A stretch of 64,000 bases of DNA, taken from positions 1 through 64,000 of the forward strand of contig NZ_JNJA01000006.1 of NCBI RefSeq assembly GCF_000702665.1, in the 5' to 3' direction. The position numbers were made by a program, and so were the translations under genes. The stretch's first letter is position 1. Each line of letters starts with the position of its first letter. Below the pieces are notes generated by a model that ran no database searches, was not told where the DNA came from, and was given only the letters and a program-made list of their open reading frames with translations. The stretch comes from Solidesulfovibrio alcoholivorans DSM 5433. GTDB lineage: Bacteria > Desulfobacterota > Desulfovibrionia > Desulfovibrionales > Desulfovibrionaceae. Of the stretch, positions 50,318 to 59,529 are shown piece by piece.

Positions 50318-50730
50318 GCGCCGGCGGCAGGGGGAGACGCTACTCTTCCGACATCAATGTCACGCCGTTTGTCGATGTCATGCTGGTCCTGCTCATCATC
50401 TTCATGGTCACCGCACCCATGATGACCGAGGGGCTGGATGTCGATCTGCCTCGGACCAAGACCGTGGAGGCTTTGCCCGTCGACGATGAGCATCTCGTTG
50501 TCGGGGTCGACCCGACGGGGATGATTTTTCTCGACGAGCAGAGCGTCTCTTTGGATGATTTGACGGCCAGGCTGCGCAATCGGGCCGCCCTGAGGCATAA
50601 GGCCGTTTTTTTGCGCGCCGACAGGGGGGTGTCCTATGGACGTATTGTCGACATCATGGGCCACATCCGCGAAGCGGGCATCGACCATTTCGGCGTGGTG
50701 GCCGAACGGCCGGAAGAAGGGGCACGGTAA
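50314..50730 (+). CDS. exbD: ExbD/TolR family protein (module B)
   Basis: ATG 50314 overlaps the exbB stop (ATGA); another ATG in frame at 50308 is possible. The 138-aa product has [20 protein letters not shown] with the proton-relay Asp, one transmembrane helix and a periplasmic domain ([20 protein letters not shown]). It is the partner of the ExbB and TonB encoded on either side. Confidence 0.95.
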
Positions 50731-50732
50731 CC

Positions 50733-51479
50733 GTGCGAAGCGTCGACCTCCTCATTTCCGTAAGTGCTCATGCACTGTGCCTTGCCCTTCTGTTCCTGTG
50801 GCCGGCTGCGCAACCGGTTCCCGTCTCGAAGACGTTCACGGTGGGGATGGTGGAACTTGTCAGGCCGAGGGCCATTGAACCACCCCCCGGCACTCCGGCT
50901 GAGGCCGGACCGGTTGCGGAGGCCCCGGCTTCCGAAGTGCCCCCCCCGCCGGTGCCGGCTTCGCTCCCAAAACCGGTCGTGGCGGCCGAGCCCGCATCTG
51001 TTGCGGTCAAGAAGATCAGTCCGAAAAAAAGGCCGACGCCTTCCACGGTAAAACCATCTCCTTCTCCCGTGCGGCAACCGGCGGCTTTGCCGCCGCAGCA
51101 AGCGGCCGAGGCCCAGGAGCCTTCCGGCACGGGAGGAGGCATGGGCAAGACCGCTGGGCCTTCGCATATGGTTGGAGGAATGGGGGTCTACGACGCCGCG
51201 GTCGTGGATATCCCGCCCAAAATCATCAATCGGGAATTGCCGCAGTATCCTCCGAGCGCCAGACGATTGCACTTGGAAGGGACCGTCCTTGTGAGCATGA
51301 TCATCGACAGCCAGGGGAAACCGACCCATTGCGCCATCCGGAAAGCGGAGCCGAAAGGCGTTTTCGAGGAGTCGGCCCTCGCCGCTGCGAACAGCTACCG
51401 GTTCGTTCCGGGCAAGGTCGGCGGACAAAATGTCGCCACTCTTGTTGTCGTGCCTTTTCATTTCAAGATGGCCAACTGA
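50733..51479 (+). CDS. tonB: TonB energy-transducing protein (module B)
   Basis: The gene starts with GTG 50733, 2 bases after exbD. The 248-aa product has an N-terminal membrane anchor (LLISVSAHALCLALLFLWP), a Pro-rich spacer with PPPPVPASLPKP, and a C-terminal TonB domain (RELPQYPPSARRLHLEGTVL, NSYRFVPGKVGG). The spacer is shorter than in module A TonB. The usual W of the WRF motif is replaced by Y (YRFVPG). Confidence 0.92.
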   Translation: MRSVDLLISVSAHALCLALLFLWPAAQPVPVSKTFTVGMVELVRPRAIEPPPGTPAEAGPVAEAPASEVPPPPVPASLPKPVVAAEPASVAVKKISPKKRPTPSTVKPSPSPVRQPAALPPQQAAEAQEPSGTGGGMGKTAGPSHMVGGMGVYDAAVVDIPPKIINRELPQYPPSARRLHLEGTVLVSMIIDSQGKPTHCAIRKAEPKGVFEESALAAANSYRFVPGKVGGQNVATLVVVPFHFKMAN

Positions 51480-51551
51480 TTTTGGGGAAGCGCCGAGGTC
51501 CGGGCTGGCAGTTGTCCGGGATGATGATCCCGGGCCCCCCTGCGCTGAGGG

Positions 51552-51580
51552 TTGACAGCATGGTTTAGTAGGTTTACCTT
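51552..51580 (+). promoter_or_regulatory. promoter with MarR-type operator upstream of marR
   Basis: TTGACA (51552-51557) and a weak -10 TACCTT (51575-51580) are 17 bases apart. Between and over the -10 lies GGTTTAGTAGGTTTAC (51562-51577), which agrees with the perfect operator at 52132-52147 at 12 of 16 positions. Repressor bound here would block the promoter, consistent with autoregulation. Confidence 0.5.
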
Positions 51581-51643
51581 TCTCTGCAGCAAAATGTCGC
51601 CCGGGAAACGGGCACGGGATAATTGGCGGAGTTGCGGGGAGAC

Positions 51644-52108
51644 ATGGAAACAAAGGACGATCTTATCATGGGCACGGTGCGCCAATTCCAGCGCGTGGCC
51701 GCCAAATACGCCCGCATCGAGGAGCTGCCGATCCCGGTCGAGGACGGCATCGAGGTCACGACCCGGGAGGCCCACACCATCGAGGCCGTGGGAAGCCACA
51801 AGCAGATGAGCGTCACCGACGTGGCCAACGCCTTCGGCATCACCAAGAGCGCGGCCTCCCAGATGGTGTCCAAGCTGTGCGACAAGGGTTTTCTCGAAAA
51901 AAAGCAGTCCCCGCACAGCAACAAGGAATTCCAACTGACGCTCACGCCCCTTGGCCGAAAGGCCTTTGACGCCCATGCGCGTTTCCATGGAGAGGACAAG
52001 AAGGCCTTAATGGAACGGCTTCGTGGCTATTCCCTGTCCCAGATCGCTACGATTTCCGTGTTGCTCGAGGCTATCGGGGAAGTCATGGACAACCGGCTGT
52101 CCCGGTAG
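51644..52108 (+). CDS. MarR-family transcriptional regulator
   Basis: I use ATG 51644 after GGGGAGAC; the frame from 51623 lacks a ribosome site. The 154-aa protein has the MarR winged helix: MSVTDVANAFGITKSAASQM (about residues 56-75), VSKLCDKGFLEKKQSP and a wing with LTLTPLGRKAFD. It sits directly upstream of the RND pump gene. Paired operator-like sequences at both promoters suggest it represses itself and the RND/LolA/barrel genes until a ligand releases it. Confidence 0.9.
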   Translation: METKDDLIMGTVRQFQRVAAKYARIEELPIPVEDGIEVTTREAHTIEAVGSHKQMSVTDVANAFGITKSAASQMVSKLCDKGFLEKKQSPHSNKEFQLTLTPLGRKAFDAHARFHGEDKKALMERLRGYSLSQIATISVLLEAIGEVMDNRLSR

Positions 52109-52131
52109 GAGGGGATTTTTTTTCACTCCAA

Positions 52132-52147
52132 GGTTAAGTGGCTTAAC
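52132..52147. promoter_or_regulatory. palindromic operator upstream of the RND gene
   Basis: GTTAAG-TGG-CTTAAC (52133-52147) is a perfect inverted repeat 22 bases before the RND start and resembles the site in the marR promoter. It is the probable MarR target controlling the pump operon. Confidence 0.65.
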
Positions 52148-52168
52148 TAAAAGGCGCAGGAGTATCTC

Positions 52169-54634
52169 ATGAAAAGATTTCGGGCCGCGCTCGTGAACTT
52201 CGCGGTCGAGCATTCCAAACTGGTCGCTTTGGGGCTGTTGGCGATCATGGTCTTTTTCACCGCGTTCTTTCCGAACATGACCATGGATACGGATCCGGAA
52301 AACATGCTCATGCCCACGGAACCCGCGCGGGTCTTTCACAATGCCACCAAAAAGCGCTTTGCCTTAAGCGACACCATCGTCGTCGGTGTCATCAAGGAAA
52401 ACGACCCCAACGGGGTGTTCAATCCCGAGACCCTGGCCCATGTCCATGCGCTGACCCGGTTCGCCAAGACCCTCCGCTTTGATGATCCCAGCCTCCCAGG
52501 CAAAACCACGGGGGTTATCGAGGTGGACATGGTCGCCCCCTCGGTGGTGGACCATATGCGCCAGGCCGGGCCGGGAACCATCGCTTTTGACTGGCTCATG
52601 CAACGCCCGCCGGCCACGGAAGCCGAAGCCCTGGCCGTGCGCGACAAGGCCCTGTCCAATCCGCTGCTCGTGGGGCAGATGGTTTCGGCCGACGGCAAGG
52701 CGCTTTGCCTGTACCTGCCGCTCACGGACAAGCTTTTAAGCTACGACGTCTACACGGCGCTCCAAGAAAAAATAAAGGAGTTCGGCGGCACCGAGGACTG
52801 GCACATCGCCGGCCTGCCCGTGGCCGAGGGGGCCATCGGCGTCGAGATGTTCAGCGAGATGGTCATCGCCTCGCCGCTGACCATGGCGCTTATTTTCGGC
52901 ATGCTCTACGCGATGTTTCGCAAATGGAGCCTGGTCATCCTGCCCATGCTCATCGCCACGGTGACGGTGGTGGCCACCCTGGGGGCCATGATCGCCCTGG
53001 GCTTTCCGGTGCACATCCTCAGTTCCATGCTGCCCATTTTCCTGATGTCCATCTCCATCTGCGACGCCATCCATGTCCTCTCGGAATTTAACGATGTCTA
53101 CACCGTGGAGAAAGGGCGCAAGGAAAGCATCAAGGCGGTCATGAACACGCTTTTCATGCCCATGCTCTACACCTCGCTGACAACGGCCGCCGGTTTTTTT
53201 TCCTTTGTCACCACGGACATTCCGCCAGCCAGGGTTTTTGGCGCGTTCGTCGGCGTCGGCGTCATGTTCGCCTGGATCATCACGATTCTGTTCGTGCCCG
53301 CCTACATCATGCTGTTGCCGGAGCGCATGCTGCGCAATTTCGGTCTGGCGGCGCACCAGGGGGATCGGGATTCGTGGCTGACGCGAAGGCTGCATCAACT
53401 GGGGGAAATCGCCTGCCGACGGTCCAAGACGGTTCTGGCGGTCTTTGTGGCCTGCACCGCCCTTTCCGTCTGGGGCATGTCGCAAATCAACATCAATGAC
53501 AACTATGCCAAGCGCTTTGCCGTGGGCCATCCCATCCGCGAGGCGGACACGGCGCTCAACCGGCATTTCGGCGGCACGTACACGGCGTCCCTGGTGTTGG
53601 AGGGCAAAACCGGGGAAGAGGTCTTCAAGCGGCCTGACGTCCTCAATTACATGGCGGCCATGCAGGCCTGGCTGGTCAAAAACGGCTCCATCGGCAAAAG
53701 TACGTCGTTGGCCGACATTGTGCGCAAGGCGCATCAGGAGCTTGTTGACGGCCGGCCCGAGAACTTCCGGATACCGGCAAGCGCTCCGGCTGTCGCCGAA
53801 TGCGTCATGCAGTACCAGCAAAGCCACAAGCCGCACGACATCTGGCACTTCGTAACGCCGGGGTTCGATGCGGCCAACATCTTCATGCAGTTTCAAAGCG
53901 GCGACAGCACGCGCACCGAAGCGGCCGTCCAGGCTGTCGAAAAGTATATCGAAGCGCACAAGCCGCCTGTCGACCTCTCGTACAACTTCGCCGGGCTGCA
54001 TTACATCAACTATATCTTTCAGTGGAAAATGTTCTGGGGGATGCTCGGTTCGCTGGCCGGAAGCTATCTCATCGTGCTGGCCATGATGGTCGTGCTCTTT
54101 CGCTCCCTCGTCTGGGGATTGCTCTGCATGATCCCCCTGACGCTCACCATCATGTTCATTTACGGCGCGCTCGGGTTCCTCGGCCTGGACTTTGACATGC
54201 CCGTGGCCGTGCTCGGGGCCATCTCCCTTGGCATCGCCGTGGATTTCGCCATCCATTTCCTGGAGCGCAGCCGGCAGATCACTGCGGAAACCGGTTCCTG
54301 GGAGAAAACCGCCCCCCGGATGTTCGGCGAACCGGCCCGGGCCATCAGCCGCAACGTCATCATTATCGCCATCGGGTTTTTGCCCATGCTGGTCGCTTCG
54401 CTCGTGCCCTACAAGACGACAGGGCTCCTGCTGTTTTCCATCCTGACCATTTCCGGGATCGTTACCCTGCTCGTGCTGCCGGCCATTCTCACCGTGGCGC
54501 AGGAATGGCTCTTTCGGGCCAGGCGTTTCCGTGTCCAGGGCGAAGCCGGGACGCCGCAGGCTGTCCCGGCGCCGGCCTTGGCCAAAACAGGCGATCCGAA
54601 TCACGATCCGGCAAACGACCTTGGGAGACAATAG
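52169..54634 (+). CDS. RND/MMPL-family transporter (module B)
   Basis: The 821-aa protein starts at ATG 52169 after GCGCAGGAG. It has two copies of a unit of one helix, a large periplasmic domain and five helices. The helix-4-type motifs are MSISICDAIHVLSEFNDVY in the first half and LGAISLGIAVDFAIHFLERS in the second, as in the COG1033/HpnN group. It is the module B counterpart of the 20170-22503 pump. It heads an operon with a LolA-like carrier and a beta-barrel, a plausible inner-membrane to outer-membrane path for a hydrophobic substrate. Confidence 0.9.
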   Translation: MKRFRAALVNFAVEHSKLVALGLLAIMVFFTAFFPNMTMDTDPENMLMPTEPARVFHNATKKRFALSDTIVVGVIKENDPNGVFNPETLAHVHALTRFAKTLRFDDPSLPGKTTGVIEVDMVAPSVVDHMRQAGPGTIAFDWLMQRPPATEAEALAVRDKALSNPLLVGQMVSADGKALCLYLPLTDKLLSYDVYTALQEKIKEFGGTEDWHIAGLPVAEGAIGVEMFSEMVIASPLTMALIFGMLYAMFRKWSLVILPMLIATVTVVATLGAMIALGFPVHILSSMLPIFLMSISICDAIHVLSEFNDVYTVEKGRKESIKAVMNTLFMPMLYTSLTTAAGFFSFVTTDIPPARVFGAFVGVGVMFAWIITILFVPAYIMLLPERMLRNFGLAAHQGDRDSWLTRRLHQLGEIACRRSKTVLAVFVACTALSVWGMSQININDNYAKRFAVGHPIREADTALNRHFGGTYTASLVLEGKTGEEVFKRPDVLNYMAAMQAWLVKNGSIGKSTSLADIVRKAHQELVDGRPENFRIPASAPAVAECVMQYQQSHKPHDIWHFVTPGFDAANIFMQFQSGDSTRTEAAVQAVEKYIEAHKPPVDLSYNFAGLHYINYIFQWKMFWGMLGSLAGSYLIVLAMMVVLFRSLVWGLLCMIPLTLTIMFIYGALGFLGLDFDMPVAVLGAISLGIAVDFAIHFLERSRQITAETGSWEKTAPRMFGEPARAISRNVIIIAIGFLPMLVASLVPYKTTGLLLFSILTISGIVTLLVLPAILTVAQEWLFRARRFRVQGEAGTPQAVPAPALAKTGDPNHDPANDLGRQ

Positions 54635-54712
54635 GCTCGGCCGCCAGGATAAAAAACAAGGGTGCGCAATAACGCAACGAGACCATCCACAGCAGTGGAA
54701 GGGAGATTGGCC

Positions 54713-55546
54713 ATGAAGACCGTATTTGGACTGTTGTTGCTATCGATCACACTGCTTGCAATTTCAGACAGCAGTATCGCAAGCAGCGATGCCCCGTCCA
54801 TCGAAACCATTGTCGCCAAATCAAACCATGCCTCCTTGTATCAGGGAGCGGATTGCCAGGGGACGACGGCCATGACGATCACAGACAGTCAGGGCCGGGT
54901 GCGTAAGCGCCAGTTCAACATGCTGCGCAAAAATGGCGATACTGTAGACAAAGAGCAGAAGTACTTCGTCTATTTCATAGAACCGTCCGATGTGCGCAAG
55001 ATGGTCTTTATGGTGCACAAGCATGTCGGGGAGGGAAAAGGCGACGATCGCTGGCTCTATATGCCGAGCCTTGACCTGGTCAAACGCATCGCGGCCAGCG
55101 ACAAGCGCACCAGCTTCGTCGGTTCGGATTTCCTCTACGAAGACATCTCAGGCCGCAGCCCCGAGGAGGATACCCATTCTCTGGTTGAAACAACGGACAA
55201 ATTCTACGTCGTGAAAAATATCCCCAAAAAGCCGAACGCCGTGGAGTTCGCCTTCTACGTCGCCCATATCGATAAGGCGACCTTCATTCCCATGAAGATC
55301 GAATACTTCAAGGCAGAGGGCAAACCGTACCGGGTCATCGAGGTTTCCGAAGTGCAGCCCGTCGGGGCCACGGAAAACGGCAAGCCGGCCACCTATCCGA
55401 CGGTTATGCGCTCCGTGGCCAAGGACCTGGAAAGCGGCAGCCGGACGGAAATGGTGTTTGCCAACCCGCGTTACAATGCCGGGCTGGAGGACGATCTTTT
55501 CACCGAACGCTACCTGCGGCGCGCGCCCAAAGAGGTCTTGCAATAA
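54713..55546 (+). CDS. LolA-like outer-membrane lipoprotein-sorting protein
   Basis: I use ATG 54713 after GAAGGGAGATTGGCC, giving 277 aa with a signal peptide (MKTVFGLLLLSITLLAI). The mature protein shows QFNMLRKNGDTVDKEQKYFV, DDRWLYMPSLDLVKRIAASD, SFVGSDFLYEDISGR and MKIEYFKAEGKPYRVIEV. These are the same landmarks, in the same order, as in the module A protein at 18244-19011. It probably shuttles a hydrophobic molecule or lipoprotein across the periplasm. The stop shares bases with the barrel gene start (TAATG). Confidence 0.87.
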   Translation: MKTVFGLLLLSITLLAISDSSIASSDAPSIETIVAKSNHASLYQGADCQGTTAMTITDSQGRVRKRQFNMLRKNGDTVDKEQKYFVYFIEPSDVRKMVFMVHKHVGEGKGDDRWLYMPSLDLVKRIAASDKRTSFVGSDFLYEDISGRSPEEDTHSLVETTDKFYVVKNIPKKPNAVEFAFYVAHIDKATFIPMKIEYFKAEGKPYRVIEVSEVQPVGATENGKPATYPTVMRSVAKDLESGSRTEMVFANPRYNAGLEDDLFTERYLRRAPKEVLQ

Positions 55547-56835
55547 TGGAAGCATCCGCTTGGGCCGGGATCAGGCAGGGAGCGCTTTCCTGCCTGGCCC
55601 TGGCGGCCTTTTGCCAGGCTTTTGCCGGCGACTGCCTGGCCGCGTCCTTTTGGGACCGGTTCAGCACGCCCGAGGCGCATGGGTTTCTGGAAGTCCGGGC
55701 CGGCTGCCGCACCCAGCCAGACCCCTACGAAAAGGAGGCCTCCATCCTGGAGACGCGGCTGCAGGGAGAAGTGTCCACCCAGACGGACGTTGCGCAGTTT
55801 AAGTACAAGGGGGACCTCTGGTACGACGGCATCCTGGAGCAGGCGCGCTACGAGACGCGCGAAGCCTGGATGTTCCTGCGCCCGACCGATTTCCTCGACA
55901 TCAAGCTCGGACGCCAAGTGCTGACCTGGGGCACAGGCGATCTGGTTTTCCTCAACGACCTGTTCCCCAAAGACTGGCAGTCCTTTTTCATCGGCCGGGA
56001 CGCCGAGTACCTCAAGGCGCCAAGCGACGGCGTCAAGGTCAGCCTGTTTTCCGACCTGCTCAACGCGGATTTCGTGTTCACGCCGCTTTTCGCCAGCGAC
56101 CGGTTCATCACCGGGCAATACATCTCGTATTGGAACGGCGCGCTGGGACGCCTGGCCGGCAACGAATCGGAACTGGACTACGACAAGCCGGACCAGTGGT
56201 TCACGGACGCCGAATACGCGGCGCGCCTGTACCGGACCGTCGGCGCCTACGAGCTCGCTCTCTACGGCTACTTCGGGTTCTGGAAGAATCCCGGCGGTAT
56301 TGCCGCCTGCGGCGAATACATCTTTCCGCGCCTAAACGTCTACGGTGCCAGTGCCCGGGGACCGGTGGCCGGGGGCATCGGCAATATCGAGGTGGCCTAC
56401 TACGATTCCACCGAGGACCCAGGCGGGCGCGATCCGAACCTCAACAATTCCGAGATGCGCTACCTTGTCGGCTTTGCCCGGGAGATCAGCCGGGATTTCA
56501 ACGGAAGCGTCCAATACTATGTGGAACAGTTGCTCGACTACCACAACTATCGGATGCGCTTCGATGGCAGCCAGCCCAGGGACGAACTCCGGCATGTGCT
56601 GACCCTGCAGCTCACCAGGCTGCTCATGAACCAGAATCTGGAGCTTTCCCTTTCCGGCTACTGGTCGCCAAGCGACCAGGACGCCTACCTGCGTCCGAAA
56701 ATCCTCTACAAGTGGACCGACCACATCAACCAGGAGGTTGGGGCAAATGTCTTCCTCGGGCAGCGCGACGATACCATGTTCGGCCAATACAAGGCCAATA
56801 CCAATATCTACATGGCTCTGCGGTACAGTTTTTAA
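55546..56835 (+). CDS. outer-membrane beta-barrel protein (DUF1302-like)
   Basis: The 429-aa protein has a signal peptide (LSCLALAAFCQAFAGDCLA). The DUF1302-type strand FLDIKLGRQVLTWGTGDLVF lies at about residues 115-134, many alternating strands follow, and the C-terminus NIYMALRYSF ends in Phe. It overlaps the LolA-like gene by one base, so the two are tightly coupled. In both modules the barrel follows a LolA-like gene, suggesting the carrier hands its cargo to this barrel. Confidence 0.83.
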   Translation: MEASAWAGIRQGALSCLALAAFCQAFAGDCLAASFWDRFSTPEAHGFLEVRAGCRTQPDPYEKEASILETRLQGEVSTQTDVAQFKYKGDLWYDGILEQARYETREAWMFLRPTDFLDIKLGRQVLTWGTGDLVFLNDLFPKDWQSFFIGRDAEYLKAPSDGVKVSLFSDLLNADFVFTPLFASDRFITGQYISYWNGALGRLAGNESELDYDKPDQWFTDAEYAARLYRTVGAYELALYGYFGFWKNPGGIAACGEYIFPRLNVYGASARGPVAGGIGNIEVAYYDSTEDPGGRDPNLNNSEMRYLVGFAREISRDFNGSVQYYVEQLLDYHNYRMRFDGSQPRDELRHVLTLQLTRLLMNQNLELSLSGYWSPSDQDAYLRPKILYKWTDHINQEVGANVFLGQRDDTMFGQYKANTNIYMALRYSF

Positions 56836-56916
56836 TGCAGTCTCTTCGCGCGTTTGCCGCAATGGTGTCCATCATCACTCGTTTTCAACTCTCCAGCCCG
56901 TAAAGGAATGATCGTC

Positions 56917-57507
56917 ATGCACCAGTGTCGTCAGGGTGATCCGATCACCGGCAAACGTCGCCATCCGTCAAGCTATGGCATGCAGGACCCGCGAACCGTC
57001 TTTGACGCCCTGGACCTCAAACCGGGCGACGTCTTTCTGGATGCCGGCTGCGGCCTGGGCGAGTACGCCCTCAAAGCAGCGCGCCTCGTCGGGCCGACGG
57101 GCATGGTCCATGCCTTTGACGTCGCCCCTGGCTGCATAGCCGATCTGTCGAGTCAGGCCGCCGCGCTCGGCCTGCCCCAACTGCGCGCCTGGGTAGCGGA
57201 CATCACCCGGCCGCTGCCCTTGCCCGATGCCTCGGTCACGGTCGGTCTGCTCGGCACGGTGTTGCACATTCCGCCGGTCACCCGGGGCATGGAAGCCGTT
57301 ATTACGGAGATGCGCCGGGTGCTGCGGCCGGGCGGGCGGCTGGGCGTCATCGAATGCAACCAGCATTCCTTCCATGGTCCGCCGCTCCCGTTGCGGCTGG
57401 CCGCAGTGCGGATCACCGGGGAATTGGAGTCGTGCGGCTTTCAGCCCCTCGGGATCACTGACATGGGATACAATTATCTTTCATTGTATCGAAAATCGAT
57501 GCCATAA
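56917..57507 (+). CDS. SAM-dependent methyltransferase (UbiE/Methyltransf_11-like)
   Basis: The most likely start is ATG 56917, 9 bases after AAAGGA; the frame is open from 56854. The 196-aa protein has the SAM-binding loop VFLDAGCGLGEYALKAARLV, then VHAFDVAP and LRPGGRLGVIECNQHSFHGP. It acts on an unknown small molecule. It lies 81 bases downstream of the barrel gene in the same direction and may be the last gene of the MarR-controlled operon, where it could modify the transported compound. Confidence 0.85.
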   Translation: MHQCRQGDPITGKRRHPSSYGMQDPRTVFDALDLKPGDVFLDAGCGLGEYALKAARLVGPTGMVHAFDVAPGCIADLSSQAAALGLPQLRAWVADITRPLPLPDASVTVGLLGTVLHIPPVTRGMEAVITEMRRVLRPGGRLGVIECNQHSFHGPPLPLRLAAVRITGELESCGFQPLGITDMGYNYLSLYRKSMP

Positions 57508-57762
57508 TCCAAAACCGCTTGCGAAGCGAAGGCCCTGTGACATCCATGAGGAGTGGAATGGTTTTCTAGCACTGGATGACAGAAATTTTGGATAAACTCT
57601 GGAGAACAGGCCTACGTAAAGATAGATAGCTGGGTAGGGGGCCGGTGTTGCGTTTTTTTTGATCGGGCTGTGTCGCGCTGGTAAAATTCGCGGCAGCTGG
57701 TCCCTGCCTCGATGGTTGGCCGGCAAGTTCATGCCGCAATGCTCCCAACGGTACAGCGGTCG

Positions 57763-59433
57763 TTAATGGGGAATGATCAGATGGAATTCGACGCCGGGAG
57801 AGCGGGACTTGCTGTCCGAACGGGACGGCGTGCGGCAGAAAATGAAACCCTGGTGCGCTTCCACGACGAGCTTGCTGAAGGCGAGGCCAAGTCCGATCCC
57901 CCGCCGACCCAGGCCCTCCTCGGTCTGGACCGTGAAGAATTTTTCGAAAATGGTCTCCTGGTAAGCCTCGGGGACGCCAAATCCGGTATCAGAAATGATG
58001 ATCCAGAGATAACTTCGGGCTGGCACAACCTTCTGGCGGTACGTTTCGGGCAGGCAGGGGCTGAGCCCGAGGGCTCTGCCATTGATGACAGTGGTAGAGA
58101 TATCGATGCTGCCGCCTATCACGTTGTAGTTGATGGCGTTGGCAAGGATGTTGCTGATAGTCCTTTTTATTCGGAACAGGTCGCAATATAATTTGAGGAA
58201 CTGTCCTCGTTGCTGGAAGGAGACTGTCAGTTCCTTCTCTTCGGCCAGGAGGGAATATTCTTCTATGCATTGGTTTATGATCTTGTGGATATCGTAATAA
58301 TTTGCATGGAGTTCGAAACGGCCGCTTTCGTCACGGAAGATGTCGAGAAAGGCGTTGACCATGCTGCTCAACTGGTCGTTGGTATTGATGGCCAGCTTGA
58401 GGATTTTTTCCTGATTGCTGCTGACCGGCCCGAGGCGGCCGTTGCACAGCAGTTCCAGGGCCCGGTCGATGGCCAGGATGGGATTGCGCATGTCGTGGGT
58501 GAGCATGCCGACCAAGTCTTCCTTCATCTTGGCGATGCGTTTTTCCTCGGTGATATCGCGCAGGATGGCGACGTAGCTGACGGCCTTGCCTGATTCGTCG
58601 TTGACGCGCGAGAGGGATATCTGGGCGGGGAAAGGTTTCTTGTGTTGCGTCAGGGCCGTCAATTCAAAACGGAAGTTGTCCTGTACGCCCTGGTCGAGAT
58701 TCTGCTTGTAGGCGTTGAGGATTTTGTAATCCTGGATGAAATTGAGCAGGGACTGGCCCGTAAAGGCGCTTTGCGGGCAGCCGAACACGTCCGCGCAGCG
58801 GTCGTTGTTGATGGCGATAGAGAAATCCGTGTCCACGGAGATGATGCAGTCCGAAACGCTGTTGATGAGTTTGTTCAAATATTCCTTGGATTGCAGGGTC
58901 AGCAGGATCTGCTGCAAGGCCATGTCGCTGATGGTCTGCGTGATGACCGACATGAGGTTGACGATCTTGCGAAGCCGCGAGCGTTTCACTCGGGGTATTT
59001 TTTTGAGCGCCAGCAGGTAGCCGTCCAGATCCGTGACGCCGATGCTTTTGGCGCGCAGCACGGCTTCTTCCATGGGGATGGCTTCCTCGAGAACCTGGCC
59101 GCCGTTGAGGTTCCCGATGTGCTGCCCGGCCACGATGATAGGGGTCGCACAATCGACAAGGCCGGCATTGAGGCAATCGTAGACGTAGGGTTCCTTGTCG
59201 TTGAGCGACATCTTGCCGCCATAGGCGTCGCTGGCATAGCACTTCAGCCGTCCTTCCGTGGTCGCCCGGCAGTAATCCTTGCAAAAGGTGCAGAAATTGG
59301 ATTCGCTGGAAATAGGCCGGCCCTCGGTATCGGCGATGACCGATCCGATGCCGCAGGCTTCGTTGACGGCTTGCAGGATCTCATCGAGTTTTTCTTTGGA
59401 TATCAGATCCAGAAGTTGGATGGACTGCTTCAT
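57763..59433 (-). CDS. sensor histidine kinase with PocR and PAS domains
   Basis: The 556-aa protein begins with a PocR ligand-binding domain (residues 1-165; LLDLISKEKLDEILQAVNEA, FCTFCKDYC and VDCATPIIVAGQHIGNLNGG). A PAS domain follows (about 190-300; LRDITEEKR at its end), then HisKA with MLTHDMRNPILAIDRALELL (about residue 320) and a GHKL ATPase (GFGVPEAYQETIFEKFFTVQ, GIGLGLAFSK). No membrane segment is seen, so it senses inside the cell. PocR domains bind small alcohols or aldehydes, fitting the aquaglyceroporin and glycyl-radical genes nearby. The response regulator is encoded just upstream. Confidence 0.92.
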   Translation of the reverse strand: MKQSIQLLDLISKEKLDEILQAVNEACGIGSVIADTEGRPISSESNFCTFCKDYCRATTEGRLKCYASDAYGGKMSLNDKEPYVYDCLNAGLVDCATPIIVAGQHIGNLNGGQVLEEAIPMEEAVLRAKSIGVTDLDGYLLALKKIPRVKRSRLRKIVNLMSVITQTISDMALQQILLTLQSKEYLNKLINSVSDCIISVDTDFSIAINNDRCADVFGCPQSAFTGQSLLNFIQDYKILNAYKQNLDQGVQDNFRFELTALTQHKKPFPAQISLSRVNDESGKAVSYVAILRDITEEKRIAKMKEDLVGMLTHDMRNPILAIDRALELLCNGRLGPVSSNQEKILKLAINTNDQLSSMVNAFLDIFRDESGRFELHANYYDIHKIINQCIEEYSLLAEEKELTVSFQQRGQFLKLYCDLFRIKRTISNILANAINYNVIGGSIDISTTVINGRALGLSPCLPETYRQKVVPARSYLWIIISDTGFGVPEAYQETIFEKFFTVQTEEGLGRRGIGLGLAFSKLVVEAHQGFIFCRTPSRSDSKSRSPGVEFHLIIPH

Positions 59434-59529
59434 GGCGTCGTGTCTCCTGGGCCTGACGCGTTTTGTGCCAGTTCGGACTGGGGATTGCGAGGACGGGTCG
59501 GTTCGCGGCCAGGAGCCATGCGGGTGCTG

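Noticed and set aside
57508..57762. Possible small gene between the methyltransferase and the histidine kinase
   Set aside because: Open frames on both strands are short, lack ribosome sites and show no conserved pattern; it is treated as intergenic.
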